A stretch of 64,000 nucleotides of DNA, taken from positions 1 to 64,000 of the forward strand of contig CAZBXQ010000003.1 in the NCBI GenBank assembly GCA_964495935.1, read 5' to 3'. Numbering within the stretch: the first letter of the stretch is position 1; every line of letters starts with the position of its first letter. The stretch is from JAJYSO01 sp964495935. Lineage in GTDB: Bacteria > Bacteroidota > Bacteroidia > Flavobacteriales > Flavobacteriaceae. The notes below the pieces were generated by a model. The model was not told the DNA's origin. It was given only the letters and a program-made list of their open reading frames with translations, and searched no databases. A program made the translations under genes and the position numbers. Positions 18,503 through 27,594 of the stretch are shown in pieces.

Positions 18503-19852
18503 TTAATTTTCGGTTAGCCCGTAGGCTTTCATCTTTCTGTAAAGTGTGGTCAATCCGATATCGAGCAATTCTGCTGTTTTGGTTTTATTTCCTCCTGTGA
18601 AGTTTAATATTTTTTTTATATGTTTTTTTTCGAGATCGGCAATTTTAAAGGTGGGAGGATTCGGGTCTTGGGAAGAAAAGAAAGGATCTCGAATTTGAAC
18701 GGGCAAACTTTCTATACTTAGTTTGTTTTCTTCGGATAACAGAATACTTCGTTCAATTATATTTTTAAGCTCACGGATATTTCCTTTCCAATAATGTTTT
18801 TTAATTAGGTCGAGATAATCTGCCGGAATGGTTTTTATTTTGTTGTTTATTTGAATGGCAAAGTTTTTTAGAAAATGTTGCGCCAAGGCTTCGATATCCG
18901 ATGTTCTTTCTCGTAATGGGGGCAATTGTATCTGAAAAGCCGAAATACGATAAAAAAGATCTTCCCGGAAAACCCCTTTTTCTATTTCCTCCTGTAAATT
19001 CCTATTTGTGGCGGCAATAATTCGGACATCCACTTTGGTGGGTTTGGTTTCTCCTACTCTTAAAAATTCCCCCGTTTCAGTAGCCCGAAGAACTTTTGCT
19101 TGTAAATCCAAAGCCAATTCTCCTATTTCATCCAAAAAAATGGTTCCTTTATGGGCTTCTTCAAAGAGGCCTACTTTATCTTTAGTAGATCCGGTAAAAG
19201 CTCCCGCAACGTGACCAAACATTTCACTTTCCAGTAGATCTTTACTAATGGCAGCACAGTTGATAGTCACGAATTCTTTTGAAGCCCTGGGACTGGCCCG
19301 ATGTATGGCTTGCGCAAAAATTTCTTTTCCGGTTCCGGTCTCTCCTGTTAGCAGAACAGTAGTGTTAACACAGGCTACTTTTTGCGCCAATTTTACGGCT
19401 TCAGTTATTAAAGGGGAATCTCCAATGATATCCTCAAACGAAAAATATTGGCTGCCTACACGTTTTTTTAGCCGGCGGATTTCCTGGGTCATTTCCACCT
19501 TTTCCAAAGCGCGATAAAGCAAAGGGATTATCTTATTGTTATTTTCTTTGGTGATATAATCAAAGGCTCCGTTTTTTATGGCCTTGACCCCATCCGGTAT
19601 GTTTCCATACGCGGTTAATAGAATAATCTCAATTTCCGGGTATTTTTCCTTAATTTCCTTAGTAAGATTCACTCCATTGCCATCAGGAAGTTTAACGTCA
19701 CATAAAATGACATCTATTGGAAACTGTTTTATTTTTTTTCTTGCATTCTCACAATTAGAGGCTTTTACCACTTCAAAACCTTCAAGTGATATTATTCTCG
19801 CCAATAAATTTCTCAATTTTTCTTCATCATCAACAATCAAAATTCGCCTCAT
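18503..19852 (-). CDS. Sigma-54-dependent response regulator (NtrC/ZraR family)
   Basis: This 449-residue regulator has a receiver domain with acidic pocket D8/D9 and phospho-acceptor D52 in VILCDVKLPDG. An AAA+ domain follows with Walker A GETGTGKE, the sigma-54 contact loop GAFTGST and Walker B FLDEIGEL. A Fis-type HTH (GGNKTKTAELLDIGLTTLYR) forms the C-terminus. It should activate sigma-54 promoters when phosphorylated by the kinase encoded next (16748-18475). No clear -24/-12 element was identified. It follows TrkA by 55 bases, so it may share a transcript with the potassium uptake genes. Confidence 0.92.
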   Translation of the reverse strand: MRRILIVDDEEKLRNLLARIISLEGFEVVKASNCENARKKIKQFPIDVILCDVKLPDGNGVNLTKEIKEKYPEIEIILLTAYGNIPDGVKAIKNGAFDYITKENNNKIIPLLYRALEKVEMTQEIRRLKKRVGSQYFSFEDIIGDSPLITEAVKLAQKVACVNTTVLLTGETGTGKEIFAQAIHRASPRASKEFVTINCAAISKDLLESEMFGHVAGAFTGSTKDKVGLFEEAHKGTIFLDEIGELALDLQAKVLRATETGEFLRVGETKPTKVDVRIIAATNRNLQEEIEKGVFREDLFYRISAFQIQLPPLRERTSDIEALAQHFLKNFAIQINNKIKTIPADYLDLIKKHYWKGNIRELKNIIERSILLSEENKLSIESLPVQIRDPFFSSQDPNPPTFKIADLEKKHIKKILNFTGGNKTKTAELLDIGLTTLYRKMKAYGLTEN

Positions 19853-19907
19853 AGCATAATTTTTTTATTATATTTTTAAAGCAATTCTCTTTTTGGCTAA
19901 ATTAGCT

Positions 19908-20597
19908 TTAATTCAGTAGATATAAATATTTCTCTATACTTATACTTTTCCCAAAAACTACCAGGATATCGTCTTTCATAAATCGCATTTCGGGTTTGAC
20001 CAGTCCTACGACTTCTTTTTTTATTGTTTTATGACCTAAAAGATTACTTTTTTGGGTGTTTCGTATAATGGTTATGATATTCAAATCAAATCTTTTTCTA
20101 AACTCGGCTTCCGCTATCGTTTTATCTATCAATGAATCGATTAATTTGACTTCAGATACTAGATAGTCTCCTTCAATTTCAAAATTATCCAAACTCCCCT
20201 TTAAATTAATTTTTTTTGTCAGCTGTTCTGCATATTGTTCTTCGGGTTTTATAATCTGATCGATTCTCATAGCTTCAAATATGCGGTCTTGGGTAGTGGA
20301 AGAAGAACGGGCATATACCTTTCCTTTACAATATTTTTTGGCTATTGCAGCAGTCATAATCGCTGTTCCTTCATCGCCGCTCATTGCAATTATGGCTATA
20401 TCCGTGTTGGCCAAAGGCAAGGTAGGGTATACATTCAAATTACGTGAATCCATTATCACAGCGTGAGAGACCTTATCTTTAATGCGTTCTATTTTATTGG
20501 GATCTTTATCTATCGCTATTACCTCGTTTCCGGTATTTTCCAAAAAGACGGCCAAGGAGCTTCCGAAATTTCCTAATCCAAAAATTGCAATTTTCAT
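19908..20597 (-). CDS. TrkA/KtrA-type potassium channel regulatory subunit
   Basis: This 229-residue cytoplasmic protein has one RCK unit. An N-terminal Rossmann fold carries the nucleotide-binding glycines FGLGNFGSSLA and the acidic D at the end of beta-2 (IAIDKDPNKIE). A C-terminal RCK_C ligand domain follows (about 140-229). The single-RCK size matches KtrA rather than the double-length E. coli TrkA. It would gate the TrkH-type pore encoded 15 bases upstream in response to ATP/ADP or cyclic nucleotides. The tight spacing supports an operon trkH-trkA-response regulator-kinase. Confidence 0.9.
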   Translation of the reverse strand: MKIAIFGLGNFGSSLAVFLENTGNEVIAIDKDPNKIERIKDKVSHAVIMDSRNLNVYPTLPLANTDIAIIAMSGDEGTAIMTAAIAKKYCKGKVYARSSSTTQDRIFEAMRIDQIIKPEEQYAEQLTKKINLKGSLDNFEIEGDYLVSEVKLIDSLIDKTIAEAEFRKRFDLNIITIIRNTQKSNLLGHKTIKKEVVGLVKPEMRFMKDDILVVFGKSISIEKYLYLLN

Positions 20598-20612
20598 AAT
20601 TTCGATTATTTA

Positions 20613-22358
20613 TTAATTAATAAGAATGTTTTCTTCAGGGTATTCGTAGTCTTGCGGTTTAAGGCTTCTCAACAATCCCGTCATAAGATTTATCAAGCCA
20701 ATTCTTCCGAAGAACATTAGTGCGATGAGGACGTATTTACCGGCTGTTGATAATTGGGGGGTTATTCCCATAGAGAGCCCGGTTGTGCTAAACGCAGAAA
20801 AGCTCTCAAACACAATTGCCAAAAACGAAAAATCATCTTCAAGAGAGGACAAAAGCAATATTCCTATACCATTGGCCATCAAAGCCAGAATAATAATGGA
20901 ATATGAACGTTGAACGGCCTCATTGGCAATCCGCCTGGTGCCTATTTGGATGTAGGGCTTGTTGCGTGCTGTTGAAAAAATATTGAGGAAAGCTATTGCA
21001 ATGGAGGAAGTCTTAATCCCCCCACCCGTGGAAGCCGGAGAAGCACCTACCCACATAATAAAGACGATGATCAATATTCCAGGGATCGTGAATGCACCAT
21101 AATCAACGGTGCTGAAGCCACAGGTCCGTGCCGTGACAACGGAAAACATAGCCGTGGTGAATTTTCCGAAAGAGGAAATGTCTTCGGTTAAAACCGTATT
21201 ATATTCTGTCCCTAATATAATGAGAGCTCCACCAACAATAATGATCAACGTCGTATAGGTAACTATTTTTGTGTTTAAGGTTATCAGCCTTCTTGTGGCC
21301 TTATGGTTTGTGCTCGAAAAAATATTGACAAAAATCTGTTTGATATATTTCAAAAAATTGAAGGAGATGAAGTAACCCAAGCCGCCAAATGTTATTAATC
21401 CCATAATGATCCATTGCATAGCGTAATTGGAACGTACCGTTGGAGTGGCAAGATTTTCCGGTAGCGTGGAAAATCCGGCGTTGCAGAAAGAGGATATAGA
21501 ATGGAAAACAGAGAAAAACAGGGGATGCTCCAATTCTAAATTTCTTGTAGAATTATAAATTAAAATGGCCCCGACAAGTTCAATAATGATAGAAAACAGT
21601 ACGATTTGAACTGCCAATCTCATAATATTGTTCAGTTGCTTGTCTCCGAAAATTTCGCTGATAAAAAGCCCTTCTTTATAAGAGGAACCGGTTTTAAAAA
21701 AGTAGGCAAAAAAGGTAGTAATGGTCAAAAGCCCCAATCCTCCTATTTGAATAAGACCGATTATTATGGTCTGCCCGAAAAGCGTAAAATCCTGAGCCAT
21801 ATTTAAAGTGACCAATCCGGTAACACACACGGCGCTCGTTGCTGTGAATAATGCATCTGTATAGGCAATAGGCCGCGTGGCGGCATCAGGCAACATCAGC
21901 AAAAATGACCCCACGAGTATCACAATTGCAAAGCTTCCTACAAAAAGAAGAGCCGGATTAAAATAATGTGAATATACAAACCGAACAAAATAAGTTAGGC
22001 GAACCAATAAATAAACAAAAAGCATATATGCAAAGACATACTTGGTTTCAAGAAATGCGTCCAAAAATGATCGATCAAAATTTAAATAAACGAGGACCAT
22101 TTCCACCAGCATCCCAACAGAGAGCACTATTAATGAATTCATCGCCTGCTTTCTTCCGTTTTCACCTTTCATTTTTATAGAAAACACGTAGAGATGAACT
22201 CCCAAAAGGGAAATTGTAAGGGTCAGGAACAGCCCTATTTCGGTCTTCCAGGAAAACGGAAGCCGAGTGCCCCCAACATCAACAACCAATAAAGCAAGGA
22301 GAAGAAAATCCAATATAGCGGTCAAGAAACCAGCTCTGAGTACTCTTTTTAAAAACAT
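20613..22358 (-). CDS. TrkH/KtrB-type potassium uptake pore
   Basis: This 581-residue integral membrane K+ transporter shows the four pore-loop filter sequences of the SKT family in order: TSAVCVTGL, SSFCNAGFS, TARTCGFST and FSAFSTTGLS. The extra N-terminal third (about 1-135) contains several further membrane segments, making it longer than typical KtrB. It forms the ion pathway, with the TrkA-like subunit encoded next. First gene of the presumed operon; the region upstream shows no clear consensus promoter. Confidence 0.92.
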   Translation of the reverse strand: MFLKRVLRAGFLTAILDFLLLALLVVDVGGTRLPFSWKTEIGLFLTLTISLLGVHLYVFSIKMKGENGRKQAMNSLIVLSVGMLVEMVLVYLNFDRSFLDAFLETKYVFAYMLFVYLLVRLTYFVRFVYSHYFNPALLFVGSFAIVILVGSFLLMLPDAATRPIAYTDALFTATSAVCVTGLVTLNMAQDFTLFGQTIIIGLIQIGGLGLLTITTFFAYFFKTGSSYKEGLFISEIFGDKQLNNIMRLAVQIVLFSIIIELVGAILIYNSTRNLELEHPLFFSVFHSISSFCNAGFSTLPENLATPTVRSNYAMQWIIMGLITFGGLGYFISFNFLKYIKQIFVNIFSSTNHKATRRLITLNTKIVTYTTLIIIVGGALIILGTEYNTVLTEDISSFGKFTTAMFSVVTARTCGFSTVDYGAFTIPGILIIVFIMWVGASPASTGGGIKTSSIAIAFLNIFSTARNKPYIQIGTRRIANEAVQRSYSIIILALMANGIGILLLSSLEDDFSFLAIVFESFSAFSTTGLSMGITPQLSTAGKYVLIALMFFGRIGLINLMTGLLRSLKPQDYEYPEENILIN

Positions 22359-22488
22359 ATTTTGTTTAAGAATGTTATTTAAAACTTTATCTCTATTAAG
22401 AGAGTCAAGCCCTAAACAACACCTGTTCCAAACTCGCCAAATACACGCTATTAATTGTATATCAGCCAGTTATGTTATTTATATGGAC

Positions 22489-22527
22489 AAATCTAAAAAA
22501 TAAAAAACCCTACCATTTAGGAAGGGT
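22489..22527 (-). terminator. Intrinsic terminator, minus strand
   Basis: On the minus strand ACCCTtCC-TAAAT-GGtAGGGT (22527-22507, one mismatch in the stem) is followed by TTTTTTATTTTTT. It would stop any read-through from the copper genes before trkH. Confidence 0.7.
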
Positions 22528-22788
22528 GATTTTCATTATGAAAAAGGAAATCGATTTGGTTTGGACTATCTCATAGAACAACCCAAAGAGGTTTCTTTAC
22601 TTGTCTGTAAAACTTTAGTTCCTCTCCTTATTAATCCTAATCGGTAATTTTAAGTACCCAGACAGAATTGTCAGACAAAGACGAAGTAGGTAATAAGCAA
22701 GTTAAAAACTTGTTTAAATCTATTTGTAAAAAACGTCCTCAAAATGTTTAAAGTCTTAAGGTGATTTCATAATGTTCATTTTAAAATA

Positions 22789-22828
22789 AAACCCCGATTT
22801 TGAACTGTTTTGCTCCTTTTCGGGGTTT
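22789..22828. terminator. Bidirectional hairpin terminator
   Basis: AAACCCCGA (22789-22797) and TCGGGGTTT (22820-22828) are perfect reverse complements with a 22-nt loop. T-rich DNA lies on both sides. It lies about 110 bases after the stop of the copper-storage-like gene. Confidence 0.65.
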
Positions 22829-22941
22829 AATTTTCGATGAGCATATAATTATTTATCCAAAAGCCAAATAATCATATATTTTTACAAGTACTCCTTTTAA
22901 AAAGAAGAACCAAAAATCAATTATTTTTTCTATTGCTCATA

Positions 22942-23271
22942 TTAAGCTACGTTCTTGCAAGCTTCTGCACACTTTCTGCAAGCTTCTGCACAACGTTTAC
23001 AATGCTCCATGTGAGTATGTTTTTCACATTCTTCTGCACAAGCTTTACATATTTTAGCGCATTCCTTCAGAATTTGGTTTGCATATTCAGACTCCCTTGC
23101 TGAAAGAACAGCCCCGAGCGAACAAATATCTGCGCAGTCTAAATCAAGCTCGATGCATTTTCTCAACATTTTTACGTCACTCTCATTAAGGCATGCTGTT
23201 GCACAATGATTACATTCCGTTATGCAGTTTTGAAGTGCTTCTAATAGTTCGTTTTTTAGTTTGTTCATCAC
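22942..23271 (-). CDS. Cys-rich four-helix-bundle copper-binding protein (Csp-like)
   Basis: This 109-residue protein contains 16 cysteines, mostly as CxxxC pairs along helices (for example CNHCATAC, CKACAEEC, CKRCAEACRKC). This is the pattern of Csp copper-storage proteins and the DUF326 family, whose helical bundles line their core with Cu+-binding thiolates. There is no signal peptide, so a cytosolic form (Csp3-like) is expected. A CEKHTHMEHC segment adds His ligands. It is 225 bases downstream of the multicopper oxidase on the same strand, at the end of the copper island, and probably buffers excess Cu+. Family is firm; stoichiometry is unknown. Confidence 0.88.
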   Translation of the reverse strand: MMNKLKNELLEALQNCITECNHCATACLNESDVKMLRKCIELDLDCADICSLGAVLSARESEYANQILKECAKICKACAEECEKHTHMEHCKRCAEACRKCAEACKNVA

Positions 23272-23496
23272 ATTTTTTGTTTTAATGATTTAAATAAATT
23301 TTCAATCTTAAAGTTAATAAAAGTTCTTGGAACTACTTTTGTTCACTTTTCAAACCCCTCTTAATCTATGAACTCAATTTAAAAACCAGCTTTTTTACAA
23401 TTTTTAATAAAGCAATAAGTACTCTGATCTGAGAAGGGATGGAGAGGTCATCTCAAAGAATTTGTATTCTATTTTATATAGTTGAAAAAACTCGAC

Positions 23497-25800
23497 TTAA
23501 TAATTTACATTAAGTCCTACTCCAAATCCCATATCACTGTCGTAATGGGCTCTGATCCCAAGATTTCGGGAAAGGATATAACGCAATCCACCCATATATT
23601 CATAATCTGTATTGACCATAAATTCTCCACGGAGTCTTGGTGATAGTGGGATATCCTCCCGCGATAATTGTAACCGAACATTTCCATCGTGATATACTTC
23701 AGCTTGAAAAACAACCAGCATTGGCAAGGTGTAATTAAAACCAAGGCTTACCGCGGCGCGTTTATCCTTATTATCCGTTTGTCCAAACATGTTTTTTTCG
23801 TGTAAATCCTTACCATTTTTTCGGTATCTCGCATCAAATCCAACAAAAGGCATAAACCATTGCATTTTCCCAATATACCGACCAAAATGGGTTTCACTTT
23901 CATAACCGTTTTTGTCATTATATCCCAAACGCCATTCTGTACCCAAACTCCAACGTGCATTTTCAAGCATCATTTTACCATCGTTTCCATTGCTTGCAAA
24001 ATCATTCTCAGCTGTGAAGAACTTCATATTGCTTTCCCGTTGCAGCGTTTTATAAGCTTTTTCTTTGTTTGGCAATTCAGGATTATCATAATCGCCAACA
24101 CTAAAGATACGATTCATACCGCCCATCATATGATATAAGATATGGCAGTGAAAAAACCAATCCCCTTCGGTATTAGCCTCAAATTCAATGATGTCCGTTT
24201 CCATCGGCATAATATCCAACACATTTTTCATTGGTGCATAGTCTCCTTTATCATTTAAAACTCTAAAGTCGAAACCGTGAAGGTGCATGGGGTGGCGCAT
24301 CATGGAATTATTATGCAACACTAACCGAAGGCGCTCTCCTTTTTTTACAGGTATTTTATCTACTTCCGATAAAATTTTGTTGTTCATACTCCATACATAA
24401 CGATTCATATTCCCGGTAAGTTCAAGATGAATTTCACGAACGGGCTTGTCGTCATCAAAATTGGTTTTTGTAGGCGATTTCAACATTCCGTAATTGAGGG
24501 TTACGATATCATTTTCGCTATCTGAATGATTATGATGGTCGGAATGATCATCCATATCCATTTCGTCCATATCACTATCTTTGGGAGGCTTCTCCATCTC
24601 CATTCCTTCCATCTCCATATCGTCCATTTTGTGGTCTTTCGTATCAGATACTTCCGGATACATCACCGCATTCATATCCATCTGTTGCAAACTCATATCC
24701 ATTCCCATATCTTTCATATCGCCATTCATTTTCATCATATCGTTCATCATCTTCATCCCTTCAAAATATTTTAATTGAGGAAGGCGATCTGCTAATTGCT
24801 TTTGTCCTTTACCTACAAATAAAGAGGTAGAGCCTGAACGGTCTTCAGGGGTGGCTAATAATTCATAAGATGTATCCTTCTCCGGAATTGTTACGATAAT
24901 GTCATAGGTTTCAGAAACGCCTATTAACAGTCTATCCACTTCTACAGGTTCCACATCATTCCCGTCATTGGCAACAATCGTGATTTTTCCACCGGCATAA
25001 GTCAGCCAAAAATAATCGGCGTTTCCGCCGTTGGCTATCCGTAAACGCACTTTATCACCGGCTTCGAATTGTGAAAGTTGCTCTTCTAATTTCCCATTGA
25101 CAAGGAATGCATCATAATAGACATCACTCACATCCATTGCCAACATTCGTTTCCATTCATTGGTGAGTTTTGTTCCAAAATGCCCTTGTTTGATTGCTTC
25201 CCAATAACTTTGTGTTGAGCCTTTTTTAATTTCAAACCAATCTGTTTGATAATGTAGCATTCGCTGGATATTCTTAGGGTTCATATTGGTCCATTCACTT
25301 AAAATAACAGGAACGGTGGGCAAATCATCAATTCCTTTTCGCAGGGTTGGATCATTCTCCTTTTTGTGCATAATGAACATACCGAACATTCCTATTTGCT
25401 CCTGATAACCTGAATGAGAATGATACCAATGCGTTCCATTTTGGATGATGGGAAAACGATAGGTATAGCTTGTTCCCGGTTCTATAGGTTTCTGCGTAAG
25501 ATAGGGCACCCCATCCATTTCATTGGGGACCCATACACCGTGCCAATGCAGGGATGTGCTTTTTTTAAGCTTGTTGTGAACTACAATTTCGGCAGTATCC
25601 CCTTCGGTAAATTCTAAGGTTGGCATCGGAATTTGTCCATTAACCGCTATGGCGTGCTTTTCTTTTCCGGCAAAGTTTACGAGCGTATCTGTTACATAAA
25701 GATCGTAACGGACTACCTTTTGAGCGAAAATCGATTGTGTGCACAACACTACCAGTAATATCGCTATTGTCTGCTTAATTATTTTTGTGATTAAATTCAT
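23497..25800 (-). CDS. Multicopper oxidase fused to CopB-like outer-membrane barrel
   Basis: This 767-residue exported protein (signal peptide to about residue 27) combines CopA/PcoA and CopB/PcoB in one chain. Copper ligands of the oxidase are in LHWHG (85-88), THWYHSHSG (124-131), HPMHLHGF (about 502-509) and HCHILYHMMGG (about 548-558). Between the cupredoxin domains lies a Met/His-rich insert (about 343-425), a likely Cu+ collecting strap. From about 591 the sequence turns into a beta-rich CopB domain ending in a barrel-like aromatic Tyr. It should oxidise periplasmic Cu+ to less toxic Cu2+ and tether or export copper at the outer membrane. It is the last gene of the Cus-like operon (18 bases after the haem-binding gene). 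Confidence 0.9.
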   Translation of the reverse strand: MNLITKIIKQTIAILLVVLCTQSIFAQKVVRYDLYVTDTLVNFAGKEKHAIAVNGQIPMPTLEFTEGDTAEIVVHNKLKKSTSLHWHGVWVPNEMDGVPYLTQKPIEPGTSYTYRFPIIQNGTHWYHSHSGYQEQIGMFGMFIMHKKENDPTLRKGIDDLPTVPVILSEWTNMNPKNIQRMLHYQTDWFEIKKGSTQSYWEAIKQGHFGTKLTNEWKRMLAMDVSDVYYDAFLVNGKLEEQLSQFEAGDKVRLRIANGGNADYFWLTYAGGKITIVANDGNDVEPVEVDRLLIGVSETYDIIVTIPEKDTSYELLATPEDRSGSTSLFVGKGQKQLADRLPQLKYFEGMKMMNDMMKMNGDMKDMGMDMSLQQMDMNAVMYPEVSDTKDHKMDDMEMEGMEMEKPPKDSDMDEMDMDDHSDHHNHSDSENDIVTLNYGMLKSPTKTNFDDDKPVREIHLELTGNMNRYVWSMNNKILSEVDKIPVKKGERLRLVLHNNSMMRHPMHLHGFDFRVLNDKGDYAPMKNVLDIMPMETDIIEFEANTEGDWFFHCHILYHMMGGMNRIFSVGDYDNPELPNKEKAYKTLQRESNMKFFTAENDFASNGNDGKMMLENARWSLGTEWRLGYNDKNGYESETHFGRYIGKMQWFMPFVGFDARYRKNGKDLHEKNMFGQTDNKDKRAAVSLGFNYTLPMLVVFQAEVYHDGNVRLQLSREDIPLSPRLRGEFMVNTDYEYMGGLRYILSRNLGIRAHYDSDMGFGVGLNVNY

Positions 25801-25818
25801 TTTTTGACTATTTTATGA

Positions 25819-26271
25819 TTATTGTTTTTCTATCCAATTAATTATTTTTTGTATTTGCCCTTCATTGAGTTGCGCCTCAGGATGTAGCCAAGTATAAGAT
25901 GGCGGCGGCATTTTATTTTCTTCAATCTGTGTCTTAATTGATCGCAAGAGCCTTTCTTGTTTCCTGTCAGAATAATCGCCCCATTCATTAAAATTTAGGT
26001 CGTTTTTTGCATTTTTAATATGGTCTTCCACCAACAGTCTCCCGGGTTGGATATAATCAAACCACTCATATTGTGTATTGTTACTATGACAGTTGTAACA
26101 AGAAGCTTGTAAAATTTGTCCGATTTCTTTTTGGGGCTGATATATCTTTTTAAAATCAGTGGTATAATCCTGTCCGTCATCTATATTCTGGGCAGGTTGA
26201 TAAAATTGAAAAGCAATGAACAAACCTATTAAGGTAAGACCTACTATTTTCCATTTGGAATTGTTTTTCAT
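25819..26271 (-). CDS. Haem-binding domain protein (mono-haem cytochrome-like)
   Basis: This 150-residue protein has an N-terminal membrane anchor (about 8-24) and a c-type haem attachment motif CYNCH in QASCYNCHSNNTQYEW (about residue 58). It matches the haem-binding domain family common beside copper oxidases in Bacteroidota. A PPPSYTWLHPEA segment could supply the distal Met/His environment. It lies between cusB and the multicopper oxidase, with gaps of 15 and 18 bases. It might pass electrons between periplasmic copper and the respiratory chain; that role is inference. Confidence 0.82.
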   Translation of the reverse strand: MKNNSKWKIVGLTLIGLFIAFQFYQPAQNIDDGQDYTTDFKKIYQPQKEIGQILQASCYNCHSNNTQYEWFDYIQPGRLLVEDHIKNAKNDLNFNEWGDYSDRKQERLLRSIKTQIEENKMPPPSYTWLHPEAQLNEGQIQKIINWIEKQ

Positions 26272-26286
26272 ATTTATATTTCTAAT

Positions 26287-27594
26287 TTAATGTTGATGTT
26301 CATTTGAAACTGTTCCTGCGTTTTCATTCATCATACTTTTTTTGCCCTCCAATTGTGCACTGGCATCAATAGAAAAAGCGCCGTTTGTTACTATTTCATC
26401 TCCATTTTCTACGCCAGATGACACCACATAGCCGTCTCCTAATGACGCTCCTAAAACAATCTCTCTCATTTTGAAGGTGGGAATGGAGGCACTCGGTTCT
26501 TTCACGTAGATTATCGACCGTTTACCCGTCCATAGAACTGCTGTTTTGGGAACAACAACATTATCCATTCCTCCAAGGGGTGCATTCACAATTGCTGTGG
26601 CAAACATCTCCGGTTTGAGTAAGTTCTGATTGTTGTTTACTTCTACTCTTACCTTTGTAGTACGTGATACAGCATCCACAATAGGATTTACGAATACAAT
26701 TTTCCCTTTAAAGATCTTTCCAGGCAAACTTTGTAAGGTATATTCCAACTGGTCGCCCACTTTCAGAAAGGGTAAATCACTTTCATAAGCACTAAAAACA
26801 GCCCATAAACGGTTTAAGTTTGCAATATCATACAACACGGTACCTGGATTGATATAATCGCCCTGATTTACATTTTTGCCCACTATTACACCAGTTTCAT
26901 TGGCGTAAATAATTACATTAGGAGAAACAGTTTTTGAATTTAATATTTCGGAAATTTGGTCTTCAGTCATCTTCCATAATTTCATTTTTTCCTTGGCAGC
27001 TGCCAACAAACCCGGTTGTAGCTCGTTTAATTTAGCTGCTTCCAGCAGTTCCTGTTGTGCTGCCAACAAATCGGGAGAGTAAATCTTGGCAATGGGTTGC
27101 CCTTTTTTTACCGGTTCACCCGTAAAGTTGACATACAATTCTTCAATCCGGCCATTGACGTGTGAAGTTTGAGAACGCCGTAAACGCTCATCAATCTCAA
27201 TGGTGCCATACAATTGTATATCTTTAATTGCTTTTTTGTGTCCGACGACCGTAGTTTGAATATTTGCCAATGCAATGGCTTCTTGTGTCATCTGAATGGC
27301 ATCTTCATCCACTTCGTGGCTTGAGTGATTATTGTTTTCATTTGTTTTTAAGGGGATTAAATCCATGCCACAGATAGGACATTTTCCAGGTTTGTCCATT
27401 CTGATTTGCGGGTGCATTGAGCAAGTCCATATCGTTTCGTCTTTTTCATATGCTACTGCCTCTACGGAATGATCGTCGTGGGTTTCTGTCCTTCCAAACA
27501 CCAACCATCCCAATAATAAGCCTGATAATAGAATGAGTGCAAATTGTAAGAGCCTATTTCTTAAAATGTTTTTTAATTTTTTCATTTCTTTCAT
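26287..27594 (-). CDS. cusB: CusB-like RND periplasmic adaptor with heavy-metal-binding domain
   Basis: This 435-residue membrane-fusion protein has an N-terminal anchor (about 15-32) and a small heavy-metal-binding domain, WTCSMHPQIRMDKPGKCPICG (residues about 56-76), the CxMHP...CPxCGM motif. Beta-barrel, lipoyl and alpha-hairpin adaptor regions follow (GQPIAKIYSPDL; VIVGKNVNQGDYINPGTVLY). It bridges CusA in the inner membrane to the CusC channel and may hand over Cu+/Ag+. The start overlaps the stop of the upstream TolC-like gene by 4 bases (ATGA), indicating coupled translation. Confidence 0.9.
   Translation of the reverse strand: MKEMKKLKNILRNRLLQFALILLSGLLLGWLVFGRTETHDDHSVEAVAYEKDETIWTCSMHPQIRMDKPGKCPICGMDLIPLKTNENNNHSSHEVDEDAIQMTQEAIALANIQTTVVGHKKAIKDIQLYGTIEIDERLRRSQTSHVNGRIEELYVNFTGEPVKKGQPIAKIYSPDLLAAQQELLEAAKLNELQPGLLAAAKEKMKLWKMTEDQISEILNSKTVSPNVIIYANETGVIVGKNVNQGDYINPGTVLYDIANLNRLWAVFSAYESDLPFLKVGDQLEYTLQSLPGKIFKGKIVFVNPIVDAVSRTTKVRVEVNNNQNLLKPEMFATAIVNAPLGGMDNVVVPKTAVLWTGKRSIIYVKEPSASIPTFKMREIVLGASLGDGYVVSSGVENGDEIVTNGAFSIDASAQLEGKKSMMNENAGTVSNEHQH

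Larger units (their letters stand above)
22359..22941. other. Intergenic region with two terminators
   Basis: About 580 bases lie between trkH and the copper-storage-like gene. Two hairpin terminators (separate entries) lie here, downstream of the minus-strand copper genes. No coding remnant was recognised in the remainder. Confidence 0.5.

Noticed and set aside
22359..22941. Potassium or c-di-AMP riboswitch upstream of trkH
   Set aside because: No recognisable riboswitch architecture was found before trkH; the hairpins present are terminators for the opposite neighbours and lie well upstream of the trkH start.
24526..24774. His/Ile-rich plus-strand frames inside the multicopper oxidase
   Set aside because: These are the antisense of the Met/Asp/His-rich insert of the oxidase; the low-complexity composition is a mirror effect.
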